Origin: Gammaproteobacteria bacterium UBA5078 | GTDB lineage: Bacteria > Pseudomonadota > Gammaproteobacteria > Pseudomonadales > Pseudohongiellaceae | Reading direction: 5' to 3' | Length of the DNA stretch: 43,212 nucleotides | Assembly (NCBI GenBank): GCA_002416505.1 | Contig: DIAM01000003.1 | Span: 1 to 43,212, forward strand | Shown: positions 18,560 to 27,037 of the stretch, in pieces | How positions within the stretch are numbered: the stretch's first letter is position 1 | How the letters are laid out: the number at the start of each line of letters is the position of its first letter | Made by a program: the position numbers and the translations under genes | Notes under the pieces: generated by a model | What the model was told of the DNA's origin: nothing | Database searches by the model: none | The model's input: only the letters and a program-made list of their open reading frames with translations

Positions 18560-18584
18560 ATTCGCGAGCTAGCTCGCTCCTCCC
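18560..18584 (-). repeat. REP element, right copy of an inverted pair
   Basis: On the minus strand it reads GGAGGAGCGAGCTAGCTCGC followed by GAAT: the same head and palindrome layout as the copy 36 bp to the left but with a different stem sequence. The two form an inverted doublet (REPIN/BIME type) between bamE and the TonB receptor gene. Confidence 0.72.
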
Positions 18585-18600
18585 TATTTTTTCATACAAT

Positions 18601-18618
18601 GAGCCTGCCTTTAGGCTC
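18601..18618 (-). terminator. Weak hairpin after the TonB receptor gene
   Basis: GAGCCT and AGGCTC pair around a 6-nt loop just past the receptor stop. On the minus strand the A/T-rich stretch starts some bases later, so termination is uncertain. Confidence 0.3.
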
Positions 18619-18622
18619 CCAC

Positions 18623-20746
18623 CTAAAACTCAAACCGCACCCCCAATACGAGGTTGCGCCCGGCCTCCGGCGCCACATCCTTCAGCACCGACGCGTTATT
18701 GCGCACCTCCTCGTCTAGCAAGTTGTTAGCCTTGCCGAACAGCGTGAGTTCTTTGCCTATTAGGTTCGCATGGTAGTCCACCGACGCATTGACCATCGTG
18801 TAGCCATTCGTCGGCCCCTCGTTAAGCGCCACATCGGACTGCTTTGCGTTACGCGTTACACGCAGCTTGTACTGCCAGTCTAAATGGCTGTGAGTTAACT
18901 GTGCGCCGTAGCGCAGGGGCGGAATGCGCGGCACATTGCCGTTCGACTCCAGCCTTGCTCGCACATAATCTCCGAACACCGACAGCTCAGTAGTATGGCG
19001 CTCGCCTTCGCTAATGGGCATAGACAGCTCCGCCTCGACCCCCGTGAACAGGGCATCATCTTGAGTCATTCGCGCTATCTGCACGCCGTCCACATATACC
19101 CCGGTATCGCGCATATACAGGTAATCCGCAATATTGTTATAGAACACATTCAGGTCGCCGGTCACGGTGCCCATGTGGCGACGCAGCCCGATCTCGATGT
19201 TCGTGGACTGCTCCTTCTTGGCATTCGGGTCTCCCACCTCAAAGCGCTGTGTCGCCGCATGGGCGATGAAGTCCTCGGGGTCTGCCGACTCGGTACAACT
19301 GCCGTTGTCGATATTGGAGTAACGCTCCTCCACACTGGCCGCGCGCTGCGAGTGAGCTAGCGCTAACATCAAGTTCGTGTCTTCGCGAAAACGCCACAGC
19401 GCCGAGGCACTGCCACTAAGACTATTGCTACTGTCGTCACACGCCGAACCGGCCTGATCCCAGCTCTGCCGTTCTCCACGCAGGCCGAACTCGTAGATGA
19501 AGTCCCCCACCTCCAGACTCTGCACGGTAAACAGGCCGAAGGACTCGATGTCCGTCTCCGGGATATAGGCTTCCTCGCCTCTGGCGCTGAAGGTCTTGCT
19601 GCCCACCTGAAAGCCCGTAACACCCGTGAGGCTGCCGATGGGACTATGGGTAAGTGTGAAGCGCCCCTCGCTGCCCTCGTTGGAATAGACCGTTCCGACC
19701 TCGCCATTGCCTTCTATCTCTGCGTGCTGATAGTCCACTACGCTGAACTTGCCCTGCGCCTGACTGAAGAAACCATCTAGCTCCCGCAGCCCCTCAAAAT
19801 CGTAGCGATCCTGCTGCATCGCGATGCGGATACCCCCTTCCTCCTCATGCGCTAGCTCGTCCTCGTCATGATCGTCGTGCTCGTCATGATCCTCGCCTTC
19901 ATGATGCGCATGGGCCGCCGAGGGCAATCCATAATTACTGCGCGAATGCCCAACGGAGGCGCCGATATAACCCCCATCGAAACTCCAGGAGAAGCCGGCG
20001 GTATTGGCGTGGGCACGGGCGGAGGAATTGTCGATGCGCCCCTCACTGTCGAGTAGTTGCTCTAGGGCCTCCTCGTCACCGATATCGACAGTGCGCGGGT
20101 TGATGGCAAAGCCATTGATGTTGGTATCGTTGCTCTCGCGATACGTGCCATCCAAGTGGAAGGCGAAGTCGCCCGCCCCAGCCTCCAGCTTCAGCACCGT
20201 AGTCTGTTGGTCCGAGACGCTGTCATTGCGGGTCTCCATCAGGCCCGTGAACTGTTCGGGCACCGAGGTGGGGATGCGGTTGTCGATCACATTGACCACG
20301 CCGCCGATGGCGCCATTGCCATAGAGAAGCGTCGCCGGGCCACGAATGACCTCGATGCGTTCGGCGAGTATGGCCTCGACACTATTGGCATGATCTGGGC
20401 TAATGGCGGAGGCATCCATATTGCTCACCCCGCCCTGTAATACCTGCACCCTATTACCGGTTTGGCCGCGGATGATCGGCAGGCCAACCCCGGTGCCGAA
20501 GGAGGCGCTATTGACCCCTACTAGCTCCTTTAGGGTCTCCCCGAGTGTGGCGGCCGCCTTCTCCCGTAGCGCCTCGCCGCTGAGCACGTTAACCGGCAAC
20601 GCCGTTTCGGCGCGCGTGCGTTGCAGACTTGAGGTGACGATGATCTCGTCAACTATTTCATCGGTATGGGCGTCTTGGCCATAGGTGAGCGGTGCACAGG
20701 CAGTCGCGATCGCGGCACATAGCACACGTGTTTTGAATAAATTCAT
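18623..20746 (-). CDS. TonB-dependent receptor, ZnuD-like (zinc)
   Basis: Outer-membrane TonB-gated importer of 707 residues. A signal peptide (cleavage near TYGQDA, residue 23-24) precedes a TonB box-like DEIIVTSS (34-40). The plug domain contains LPIIRGQTGNRVQVLQGG and RIEVIRGPATLLYGNGAIGGVVNVI, followed by a 22-strand barrel with a C-terminal VLGVRFEF ending in Phe. An extracellular loop at about 279-303 is crowded with His, Asp and Glu (HAHHEGEDHDEHDDHDED), as in the zinc receptor ZnuD, so zinc is the likely cargo (inference). The upstream small His/Cys protein supports metal transport. RBS AGAGG precedes the ATG. No Fur or Zur box was confidently seen. Confidence 0.88.
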   Translation of the reverse strand: MNLFKTRVLCAAIATACAPLTYGQDAHTDEIVDEIIVTSSLQRTRAETALPVNVLSGEALREKAAATLGETLKELVGVNSASFGTGVGLPIIRGQTGNRVQVLQGGVSNMDASAISPDHANSVEAILAERIEVIRGPATLLYGNGAIGGVVNVIDNRIPTSVPEQFTGLMETRNDSVSDQQTTVLKLEAGAGDFAFHLDGTYRESNDTNINGFAINPRTVDIGDEEALEQLLDSEGRIDNSSARAHANTAGFSWSFDGGYIGASVGHSRSNYGLPSAAHAHHEGEDHDEHDDHDEDELAHEEEGGIRIAMQQDRYDFEGLRELDGFFSQAQGKFSVVDYQHAEIEGNGEVGTVYSNEGSEGRFTLTHSPIGSLTGVTGFQVGSKTFSARGEEAYIPETDIESFGLFTVQSLEVGDFIYEFGLRGERQSWDQAGSACDDSSNSLSGSASALWRFREDTNLMLALAHSQRAASVEERYSNIDNGSCTESADPEDFIAHAATQRFEVGDPNAKKEQSTNIEIGLRRHMGTVTGDLNVFYNNIADYLYMRDTGVYVDGVQIARMTQDDALFTGVEAELSMPISEGERHTTELSVFGDYVRARLESNGNVPRIPPLRYGAQLTHSHLDWQYKLRVTRNAKQSDVALNEGPTNGYTMVNASVDYHANLIGKELTLFGKANNLLDEEVRNNASVLKDVAPEAGRNLVLGVRFEF

Positions 20747-20870
20747 TGCATTAAACCTCTATACGCAAATCTTGATAGGCATACAACATGACCCACGCGC
20801 CCTAGTCACTAAACTCTAGGGGCAAATGGGTACAAGCCGAGTTAAAACCGCTTGGCGCGGCTTAAAAGAT

Positions 20871-21239
20871 TCAAACGATAGAAGTTGGGGGAGAGCGAGA
20901 TTTTGCTGGGACCAGCGCCACCACGACGGCGGTTGCACGCACCGGGTCGAAACGATGGCGAAGGGTAGGAATAACGAAATTAACAGTGCTGGAAGGCAGT
21001 GCGTCATGGCTTGAGCCAATCTTCAGACACAGCGTACAGTCGATGTGTTTATTGAGATCGCCGCTGTGGGAGTGCAGCAGGGTGCTGCTCTGTATCGCCA
21101 AGAAAAACAGGGCGAAGAACAACACAAGGTACTTACTAGCACCTCTTGTTAAGAGTTCTCTTGGCTGTTTGACGCAGCTCATTTTGACTGGGTTCGCTCG
21201 ATTACACAGAGATTTAGAAATAGTACCGCAAACCATCAA
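20871..21239 (-). CDS. Small membrane protein with His/Cys motif beside the zinc receptor
   Basis: 122-residue protein of unknown function, DUF2946-like in layout. A hydrophobic helix (about residues 37-54, YLVLFFALFFLAI) is followed by LHSHSGDLNKHIDCTLC, a cluster of three His and a CxxC pair that could bind metal. The rest is low in recognisable features. It lies upstream of the TonB receptor on the same strand (124-bp gap), so co-expression is likely. An in-frame ATG at 21182 is an alternative start. Confidence 0.6.
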   Translation of the reverse strand: MMVCGTISKSLCNRANPVKMSCVKQPRELLTRGASKYLVLFFALFFLAIQSSTLLHSHSGDLNKHIDCTLCLKIGSSHDALPSSTVNFVIPTLRHRFDPVRATAVVVALVPAKSRSPPTSIV

Positions 21240-21247
21240 TAATAAAA

Positions 21248-21295
21248 CCCCCGTAACATTGCTCTATGCCTAGCACACAGGGCAATGTTGCGGAG
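21248..21295. repeat. Inverted repeat upstream of the small His/Cys gene
   Basis: Two arms of the form GCAATGTTRCGGRGGTT face away from each other. Their core octamers AACATTGC (21255-21262) and GCAATGTT (21282-21289) are a perfect inverted repeat separated by 19 bp. The left arm lies just upstream of the small His/Cys gene, so a regulator site is possible. Confidence 0.45.
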
Positions 21296-21368
21296 GTTAT
21301 CTTGCGGGTACATAAGATTGACCGTGCGCCTTAGTAAAAGTTTCCAGCCAATTCACAAATAAATGCAC

Positions 21369-22358
21369 TTAGACCAAAGTTTTCGCGAAACGCTCAAGAG
21401 CCTCTAGCCCCACCACATCATGTGCCACTAGGGTTAGGTCCTTGCGGGGCAGATGGGGCAAGGCCTCGGCGAGAGTCGCCAAGTGAATCTCCTCTTGTGT
21501 GCGTCGCTCCGTAAGGAACTCGCCTAGGCCATCGGGCAGACGCTTGTTCACGATCAACGCCCCAACCTTCACGCCGCTGCGCTGCAGCTGACCATTTAAC
21601 TGAATCGTCTCCAGCACCGGCAGGCGCTCGGCCGCTAACACGATGACAAAGGAGGTGCGGCCGGCATCGCCAAGGGCCGTGCGCAGATCGCCAAACCTCC
21701 GGCGGCGCCGGTTGAGTAATATGCGGATCTTATTCTCGCGACTATCCATGGGATTGTCGTCGTCGCTGCCGCCGAAGATGGCATTGCCGACAGATTTATC
21801 GTTACCCAGATTACGCAATACCGCACTGAAACGCTCCGCCTTCTCGCGGCGCTGAATCAAGCCATCGGTCCATGCCGACATCATCTCCGGCAACGCGATC
21901 AGGCGCGCCGTGTGCCCGGAAGGGGCCGTGTCGAACACTAACAAGTCATACTCTTTGGCCGCCTGTTCCACTACCTCGGCGATGCGCTCCATGATCGCAG
22001 CCTCCTGCATGCCCGGTGCATCTCTGGACAGCTCGATATGTTTGTCGACCTCACCCGCCAGTTGTGGCGCCATGAGCTTGCGCAGCGAGTCGGACACTTC
22101 TGCCAAATGCTCGTTAACGGTCTGCTCTGGGTCTAACTCCATGCCGTCCAGGTTGGTGGCCAGCTTCACTGGCTTCGGGCCAATCTCGCGATTGAAGAGG
22201 TGACCGAGGTTGTGGGCTGGGTCGGTGGAGACCAGCAACACGCGGCGCCCCTCCTTCGCCATAGCCAAGGCCGTGGCTGCAGACACGGTGGTCTTGCCCA
22301 CTCCGCCCTTGCCGCCGAAAAATAGAATGCTTTTTGCTCGTGCGAGATCTAACAACAT
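21369..22358 (-). CDS. ArsA/Get3-like ATPase
   Basis: Cytoplasmic P-loop ATPase of the SIMIBI class, 329 residues, a single ArsA-type domain. The deviant Walker A GGKGGVGKTT is at 15-24. Switch I STDPAHNLG and switch II FDTAPSGHT are intact. No ars operon genes are nearby, so arsenite export is unlikely. Its start overlaps the end of the Cory-CC-star gene by 10 bp, pointing to a two-gene functional unit of unknown client. Confidence 0.88.
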   Translation of the reverse strand: MLLDLARAKSILFFGGKGGVGKTTVSAATALAMAKEGRRVLLVSTDPAHNLGHLFNREIGPKPVKLATNLDGMELDPEQTVNEHLAEVSDSLRKLMAPQLAGEVDKHIELSRDAPGMQEAAIMERIAEVVEQAAKEYDLLVFDTAPSGHTARLIALPEMMSAWTDGLIQRREKAERFSAVLRNLGNDKSVGNAIFGGSDDDNPMDSRENKIRILLNRRRRRFGDLRTALGDAGRTSFVIVLAAERLPVLETIQLNGQLQRSGVKVGALIVNKRLPDGLGEFLTERRTQEEIHLATLAEALPHLPRKDLTLVAHDVVGLEALERFAKTLV

Positions 22359-22639
22359 GACACGTGATCCAGTGGCGAGCGCTCCATGCCCATGCGGCGA
22401 TGCCAGTCATGGAAGCGGTCGTATACGACCGGCAACAGCTCCATCGTGTAATAGGTGGCCGGGTTGGGAATGCCAAGGCTCTCCGAGAACACCAGCATCA
22501 TGAACAAATCGTCCTCGTCGCGCTGGGCGCGGGCGAACTCCCGGCGATAGGGCGCTACATAGTATTCGCGCAGCCCCGCCTCTAAACGGGCGAAAAAGCT
22601 CTTACTCTTATCGCTACCGGGGATGTCTTTGTCTTCCAT
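22349..22639 (-). CDS. Cory-CC-star family small protein
   Basis: 96-residue protein whose C-terminus ends in two cysteines immediately before the stop (DHVSCC). It has a YYVAPYRREFARAQRDEDD segment and ESLGIPNPATYYTMELLP. This layout and the overlap with an ArsA-like ATPase gene fit the family named Cory-CC-star. Function is unknown. The terminal CC could carry a metal, a lipid or a persulfide, or serve as a tail recognised by the ATPase (inference). Confidence 0.75.
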   Translation of the reverse strand: MEDKDIPGSDKSKSFFARLEAGLREYYVAPYRREFARAQRDEDDLFMMLVFSESLGIPNPATYYTMELLPVVYDRFHDWHRRMGMERSPLDHVSCC

Positions 22640-22661
22640 ATCTCACTCCTTACAACTCGTT

Positions 22662-22994
22662 CTAGGCCTTCTTAGCCTTGGCCGCGCGGCGCAGGCGCGC
22701 CTGCATCGGGTCTATCAATAGTGGCCGATAAATCTCTACCCTGTCGCGCGGCTGCAGCACATACTCGGCGGCGGTAGGATTGCCCCTGCCATCGAGTAGC
22801 TTCGAGAATATGCCAAAGCTCGCCTTCTCGATGTCGATCTCGGGAAACTCCTCTAAGATGCCGGAGCGCTGCACCGCCTCTAGCGCCGTTGCGCCAAGTG
22901 GCACCCTTAGGCTAATCAAGCGCTGCCGATCCGGCGAGGCATACACGACCTCCACCTCCAGCAGCCCATTCTCTGGATTACCTTTGGCCGTCAT
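22662..22994 (-). CDS. rnfH: RnfH family ubiquitin-fold protein
   Basis: 110-residue beta-grasp protein (UPF0125), with VEVVYASPDRQRLISLRVP, the conserved SGI motif, FGIFSKLLD and DRVEIYRPLLIDP. Despite its name it is usually found with ratA and smpB rather than the rnf operon. It overlaps ratA by 4 bp. Exact role not established. Confidence 0.9.
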   Translation of the reverse strand: MTAKGNPENGLLEVEVVYASPDRQRLISLRVPLGATALEAVQRSGILEEFPEIDIEKASFGIFSKLLDGRGNPTAAEYVLQPRDRVEIYRPLLIDPMQARLRRAAKAKKA

Positions 22995-23437
22995 GTCGAG
23001 CCCGCCTGACCATACACCTGGTTGGCGCGGTTTACTAACGCCTCGACCAGATTATTCGCCGAATGATTGAAGAGTTTCTCGAGCGCGAAGCCCATTATGC
23101 CCCCCGCGAAATCGAATTCCATCTGCAGAGACACCTTGCAGGCCTCCGGGCTCAGCGCCTTAAAGTGCCATGACGCCCCAAATTCGCGGAAGGGCCCCTC
23201 CACCAGATGCATCTGCATCTCCTGCCCCGGCACTAGCGTATTGCGCGTAGTAAAAGTATGGCTAAGTCCGGCGGCCCCGAGGGTGAGCTCCCCCACCACC
23301 TCTTCGTCCGTTCTGCTAATGACCCGCGCCTTCTGGCAGCCCTGCATAAACTGCGGATAATCCTCTATATCGTTCACTAGCTCATACATCTGCTGGGCAG
23401 AATGCATCACCAGCGCGCTGCGATCTATCCGGGTCAT
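22991..23437 (-). CDS. ratA: RatA/COQ10-like START-domain protein
   Basis: 148-residue polyketide-cyclase/START-fold protein. The start MTRIDRSALVMHSAQQMYELV at 23437 is preferred over the longer open frame because it matches the family N-terminus and overlaps the upstream stop by ATGA. Motifs are VNDIEDYPQFMQGC and GPFREFGASWHF. Homologues are described as ubiquinone-binding (COQ10) or as ribosome association toxin RatA in E. coli. Typical neighbour of rnfH and smpB. Confidence 0.9.
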   Translation of the reverse strand: MTRIDRSALVMHSAQQMYELVNDIEDYPQFMQGCQKARVISRTDEEVVGELTLGAAGLSHTFTTRNTLVPGQEMQMHLVEGPFREFGASWHFKALSPEACKVSLQMEFDFAGGIMGFALEKLFNHSANNLVEALVNRANQVYGQAGST

Positions 23438-24861
23438 ATCAAGCTCAGAAGGTCGAACGCGAAGTACTTCTGTGCAACCGAGTTCAGGAACACGAACAAC
23501 AACACGACGGGAATAAACGTGCGCAGCGAGAAGTTCACATAGCGCTCCATCCACGTGCCCGAGTAGTGTTCGTCGCCACGGTTGAGCTCCTCCGATAGGC
23601 CGCCGTTACGCCAGCGATAGGCACACAGGATACAGGCGAGGAAGCCGACGAAAGGCAGGATCACCTCACTGAAGGTATCCGCTATCAAATCGAAGAAAGA
23701 CCTATTGCCGCCGCCATAGGGGATGAAGTCTGTCAGGAAATCCGACATACCGAAGGACATCGCCGCGAACAACGCGAAGAAGCTAACCAGTGCCGCCTGA
23801 ATCAACACCGCCTTCGTGCGCGGGATCTCCCACTCGTCGATCATATAGGAGATCGGAATCTCCAGGATCGACACGAGGGAAGTCACCGCCGCGAAGAACA
23901 CCAGCGCGAAGAACACACTCGCCACTATACTCGCCCCCACATAGCCCACCGCCCCCTGCATCGACAGGAATATCTGCGGAAGATAGGTAAAGATGAGGCC
24001 AACGCTGCTGCTGGAGAGATCGTCTGGGTTGGTAGCAGGATTGAACGCGAAGATGGCCGGCAGAATGAGCAGACCCGCGAAGAAGGCCACCGAGGTATCC
24101 GCCAACGCCACTAAGCGCGTGGAGCCCGGAATGCTGTCGGTCTCACTGAAATAGGAGCCATAGGTAATCATGATGCCCATGCCCAGAGACAACGAGAAGA
24201 ACGCCTGATTGAGCGCCGCGTTGATCACCGTGCTATCGAACTGACTGAAATCCGGCACTAGGTAATAACGCACACCGGCCGAGGCGCCATCGAGCGTCAT
24301 CACGAAGATAATCAAGCCCATCAACATTATCGCCAGTGTCGGCATCAACACCTTCGCCTGCCGCTCGATGCCCTTCTTAACACCGCTGATCAGCACCGCG
24401 AAGACCAGCACCTGCAGGCCAATGAAATAGGTAAAGATGGAGGGCGAGCCGATGATCTCGCCGAAGGTATTGGGCTGTGCTAACAGCTCCAAGTCACCAG
24501 TGGCGGCTTGCAGGAAATAGATTATGAGCCACACGGTGACGATGGTATAGAACACCGCAATCATGAACGGCGTGATGATGGCCAACTTGCCCGCCCAACG
24601 CCAGGCGCTGCTGCCACCAGATAATAGTGTAAATGCCCCCACCGGATTGCGCTGCGACGCGCGCCCCATCGCGATTTCCGCCATCATCACCGGCAGGCAG
24701 ATAAGGGCTACAAACAAGACATAGGCAAGCAGAAACACCGCACCGCCGTTTTTAGACGCCATCACTGGGAATGCGACCAGATTACCAAGACCGACTGCGG
24801 AGCCCGCTGCCGCCAGAATGAAGCCAAGTTTGGAGCTAAAGTGACCGCGCTCAATCGCCAT
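23434..24861 (-). CDS. Sodium-dependent transporter, NSS family
   Basis: 475-residue inner-membrane protein with about 11-12 helices. It has the LeuT-type first helix GFILAAAGSAVGLGNLVAFPVMASKNGG cited here only by its central GSAVGLGN (about residues 20-27), which supplies sodium and substrate contacts. The substrate, probably an amino acid or derivative, cannot be deduced. It overlaps ratA by four bases and lies divergent to smpB, inserted in the usual smpB-ratA-rnfH neighbourhood. Confidence 0.9.
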   Translation of the reverse strand: MAIERGHFSSKLGFILAAAGSAVGLGNLVAFPVMASKNGGAVFLLAYVLFVALICLPVMMAEIAMGRASQRNPVGAFTLLSGGSSAWRWAGKLAIITPFMIAVFYTIVTVWLIIYFLQAATGDLELLAQPNTFGEIIGSPSIFTYFIGLQVLVFAVLISGVKKGIERQAKVLMPTLAIMLMGLIIFVMTLDGASAGVRYYLVPDFSQFDSTVINAALNQAFFSLSLGMGIMITYGSYFSETDSIPGSTRLVALADTSVAFFAGLLILPAIFAFNPATNPDDLSSSSVGLIFTYLPQIFLSMQGAVGYVGASIVASVFFALVFFAAVTSLVSILEIPISYMIDEWEIPRTKAVLIQAALVSFFALFAAMSFGMSDFLTDFIPYGGGNRSFFDLIADTFSEVILPFVGFLACILCAYRWRNGGLSEELNRGDEHYSGTWMERYVNFSLRTFIPVVLLFVFLNSVAQKYFAFDLLSLI

Positions 24862-25026
24862 GGAAAACCCTTTTATGTCAATTGCTTAGATTTGTTATGA
24901 GAAAGCATCTGGCGGATTCTAACAGCGCCCGCTAACGCTCGCCAGAACTTTGCAGTAGCGGCAAAGCCCATATCGCACTTGTTCAGGCGATTACGCTTGC
25001 ACCCTATGCAGGACAGGGATTGCGGT

Positions 25027-25032
25027 TATAAT
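25027..25032 (+). promoter_or_regulatory. -10 element immediately before smpB
   Basis: A perfect TATAAT ends only 8 bp before the smpB ATG. A start 6-8 bp downstream would give an essentially leaderless message. No well-spaced -35 is obvious (TTGCAC lies 24 bp upstream). Confidence 0.5.
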
Positions 25033-25040
25033 GCCCGGCT

Positions 25041-25523
25041 ATGGCTAAACACGGCAAAGCAAAAACGACAGACAACACCATCGCCCGCAACAAGAAGGCT
25101 ATTCATGATTATTTCATGGAAGAGAACTTCGAGGCAGGCATGGTCCTTCTCGGCTGGGAAGTCAAAAGCATGCGCGAGAAGAAAGTGCAGCTGACCGACA
25201 GCTATGTGATTATCAAGAACGGCGAGGCCTTCCTACTCGGCTGCAACGTGGTGCCACTGAACACCGCCAGCACCCACGTGATATGCGAGCCCGACCGCAC
25301 CAAGAAGCTATTGCTGCACCGCAAGGAGCTAGCCCGCATCTTCGCCAGCACCCAGCAGAAGGGCCACACCTGTGTTGCCACCAAGATCTATTGGAAGGGT
25401 CACACTATAAAGTGCCAAGTCTCTCTTGCTAAGGGTAAGCAAGAACACGACAAGCGTAATGTGGAGAAAGACCGCGAGTGGGCAATCGAGAAACAGCGCG
25501 TAGTGCGCCACTCCAACCGCTAA
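25041..25523 (+). CDS. smpB: SsrA-binding protein SmpB
   Basis: Binds the tRNA-like part of tmRNA and brings it to stalled ribosomes. It has 160 residues with an OB-fold core (NKKAIHDYFMEENFEAGM, GWEVKSMREKKVQL, LLLHRKEL) and a basic C-terminal tail (KGKQEHDKRNVEKDREW) that probes the empty mRNA channel. Its partner ssrA is 3.2 kb away. The stop overlaps that of the convergent Hsp70-like gene by a few bases. Confidence 0.97.
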   Translation: MAKHGKAKTTDNTIARNKKAIHDYFMEENFEAGMVLLGWEVKSMREKKVQLTDSYVIIKNGEAFLLGCNVVPLNTASTHVICEPDRTKKLLLHRKELARIFASTQQKGHTCVATKIYWKGHTIKCQVSLAKGKQEHDKRNVEKDREWAIEKQRVVRHSNR

Positions 25524-27001
25524 GACTCCCTAGTACCCTTATTCTGATACTCCGCAATCGCAAGACCCGCCGCCACGCTGGTGAACGGGTCGTGCTCCAC
25601 CACCTTGCCCGGAAACACCCGATCTAAACTGCGCCGCACCGCCGGAATCAGCGAAGACCCCCCGGTACTCACCACCACGTCGATAGACTCCGCCGGCAAG
25701 CCTGCCTGGGTCAACGTATCCGTCACCGCCTGCTCGAACTGCGCCAGCTGCCCCGCGATAATATCCTCGAACTGCCCCCGCGTGACCGTGATCTCCACAT
25801 CGATCTCCGGAATATCCAGCACCGCCTCCGTCTGCTCCGACAGCTGCGCCTTCATGTCTTTAATGCACTGGAACACCAAGTAGCTCTGGTTCTGCTTGAT
25901 CAACTCATACAGCCGCTGAAACTTAGGCTGTGCCTCACCGCCCATCTCCAGGCACTGCTGCACCGGCGTGGTGTACTGGTTCTGGTTGAGCAGATAACTC
26001 ACCGCCCAATTCAAGATTAGGTCTTCGTATAGCTCGAACGGGAACAGCGTTTCTATCTGCCTGTCCTCCCCCTTGCGCCGCCACATCTCACCCTTGCCGA
26101 GAAGCGGAAACAACAAGGCCCGGAACAAAGCCTGATCCACATGATCCCCCCCCAGCCCAACTCCGTGGATGGCGATCACATCGAAGCTCAAGCCATCCCG
26201 GCGCAACACACATAGGTCCAGCGTGCCCCCACCGAAGTCCACCGCCAATAGATGCTTAGCGTGTGAGTGTGGGTTCGCCTGCATATAGCTAAGCGCCGCC
26301 GCCAGAGGCTCTGGATAGAACTGCCGATCGACAAAGCCAGCATGCTGGCAAGCCTCTGACAGCCGCTCTAACGCCACCTCATTATGGTGCGCATCCTTAC
26401 CCTCGAAATTAACCGGATGCCCGATACACGCATGATCCGTCCCCGCCCCCGGTGACTGAGCACTCACCAACGCCTGCGCCCCCTGCTGAATCCGCACCAG
26501 GATAGGCGTGATCAGAGCCACTAGGCGAAACGCCTTCTCGAACACCATCAAGCGCGGCACATCCGCCCGGCCCAGCATCCGCTTAACACCCCTAAACAGA
26601 CGTCCCTTCTCACCCGAGTCGACAAACGCCTGCCCATAAATAAGATCCGTGTTCGCCGTCTCTGGCAGCCCATCACCCCCAGTCTGCCCCGTACTGGTAC
26701 GCCCCTCCCCCAGCACCTCCACACCCAGCTCCACCTTGCGGCCCATATTGTTCGTAATATAGGTATCGATTGCCTCCTGCCCCGTACATACCTGAAACTG
26801 CCGATCGATATAGGAAGCCGAAGGCATCGTCACGTTATTGCGCTCTAGCTGCACCAACTGAATACGCTCCCCGTCGAACACCGCCACCGCACTATTACTG
26901 GTGCCAAAATCCACTCCGATACCCAGCCGCTTGGGCCCAGTTGCGGGAGCCGCATCGGGAGCTGAAGAAAATAAATCGCGCTGAGAATTCGGGTTGGGCA
27001 T
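25520..27001 (-). CDS. Hsp70 family protein (YegD-like)
   Basis: 493-residue actin-fold ATPase, shorter than DnaK and without a clear peptide-binding domain. Motifs are GIGVDFGTSNSAVAVFDG (phosphate 1, about residues 28-45), LLAVDFGGGTLDLCVL (phosphate 2) and VVVSTGGSSLIPAVRRSL (adenosine). The N-terminal 25 residues are low-complexity Pro/Ala/Ser. Likely a YegD-type chaperone-like protein; client unknown. A strong promoter with a perfect -35 precedes it. Confidence 0.85.
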   Translation of the reverse strand: MPNPNSQRDLFSSAPDAAPATGPKRLGIGVDFGTSNSAVAVFDGERIQLVQLERNNVTMPSASYIDRQFQVCTGQEAIDTYITNNMGRKVELGVEVLGEGRTSTGQTGGDGLPETANTDLIYGQAFVDSGEKGRLFRGVKRMLGRADVPRLMVFEKAFRLVALITPILVRIQQGAQALVSAQSPGAGTDHACIGHPVNFEGKDAHHNEVALERLSEACQHAGFVDRQFYPEPLAAALSYMQANPHSHAKHLLAVDFGGGTLDLCVLRRDGLSFDVIAIHGVGLGGDHVDQALFRALLFPLLGKGEMWRRKGEDRQIETLFPFELYEDLILNWAVSYLLNQNQYTTPVQQCLEMGGEAQPKFQRLYELIKQNQSYLVFQCIKDMKAQLSEQTEAVLDIPEIDVEITVTRGQFEDIIAGQLAQFEQAVTDTLTQAGLPAESIDVVVSTGGSSLIPAVRRSLDRVFPGKVVEHDPFTSVAAGLAIAEYQNKGTRES

Positions 27002-27037
27002 AGGAGAGAGGAACCGTGCTTTTAAAAGTGGGCAACC

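Noticed and set aside
19868..20440. Forward frames opposite the TonB receptor gene
   Set aside because: They are shadows of the GC-rich receptor gene, which has intact plug and barrel motifs.
20747..20870. Fur or Zur box upstream of the TonB receptor
   Set aside because: No 19-bp Fur palindrome or GAAATGTTATA-type Zur site could be matched convincingly.
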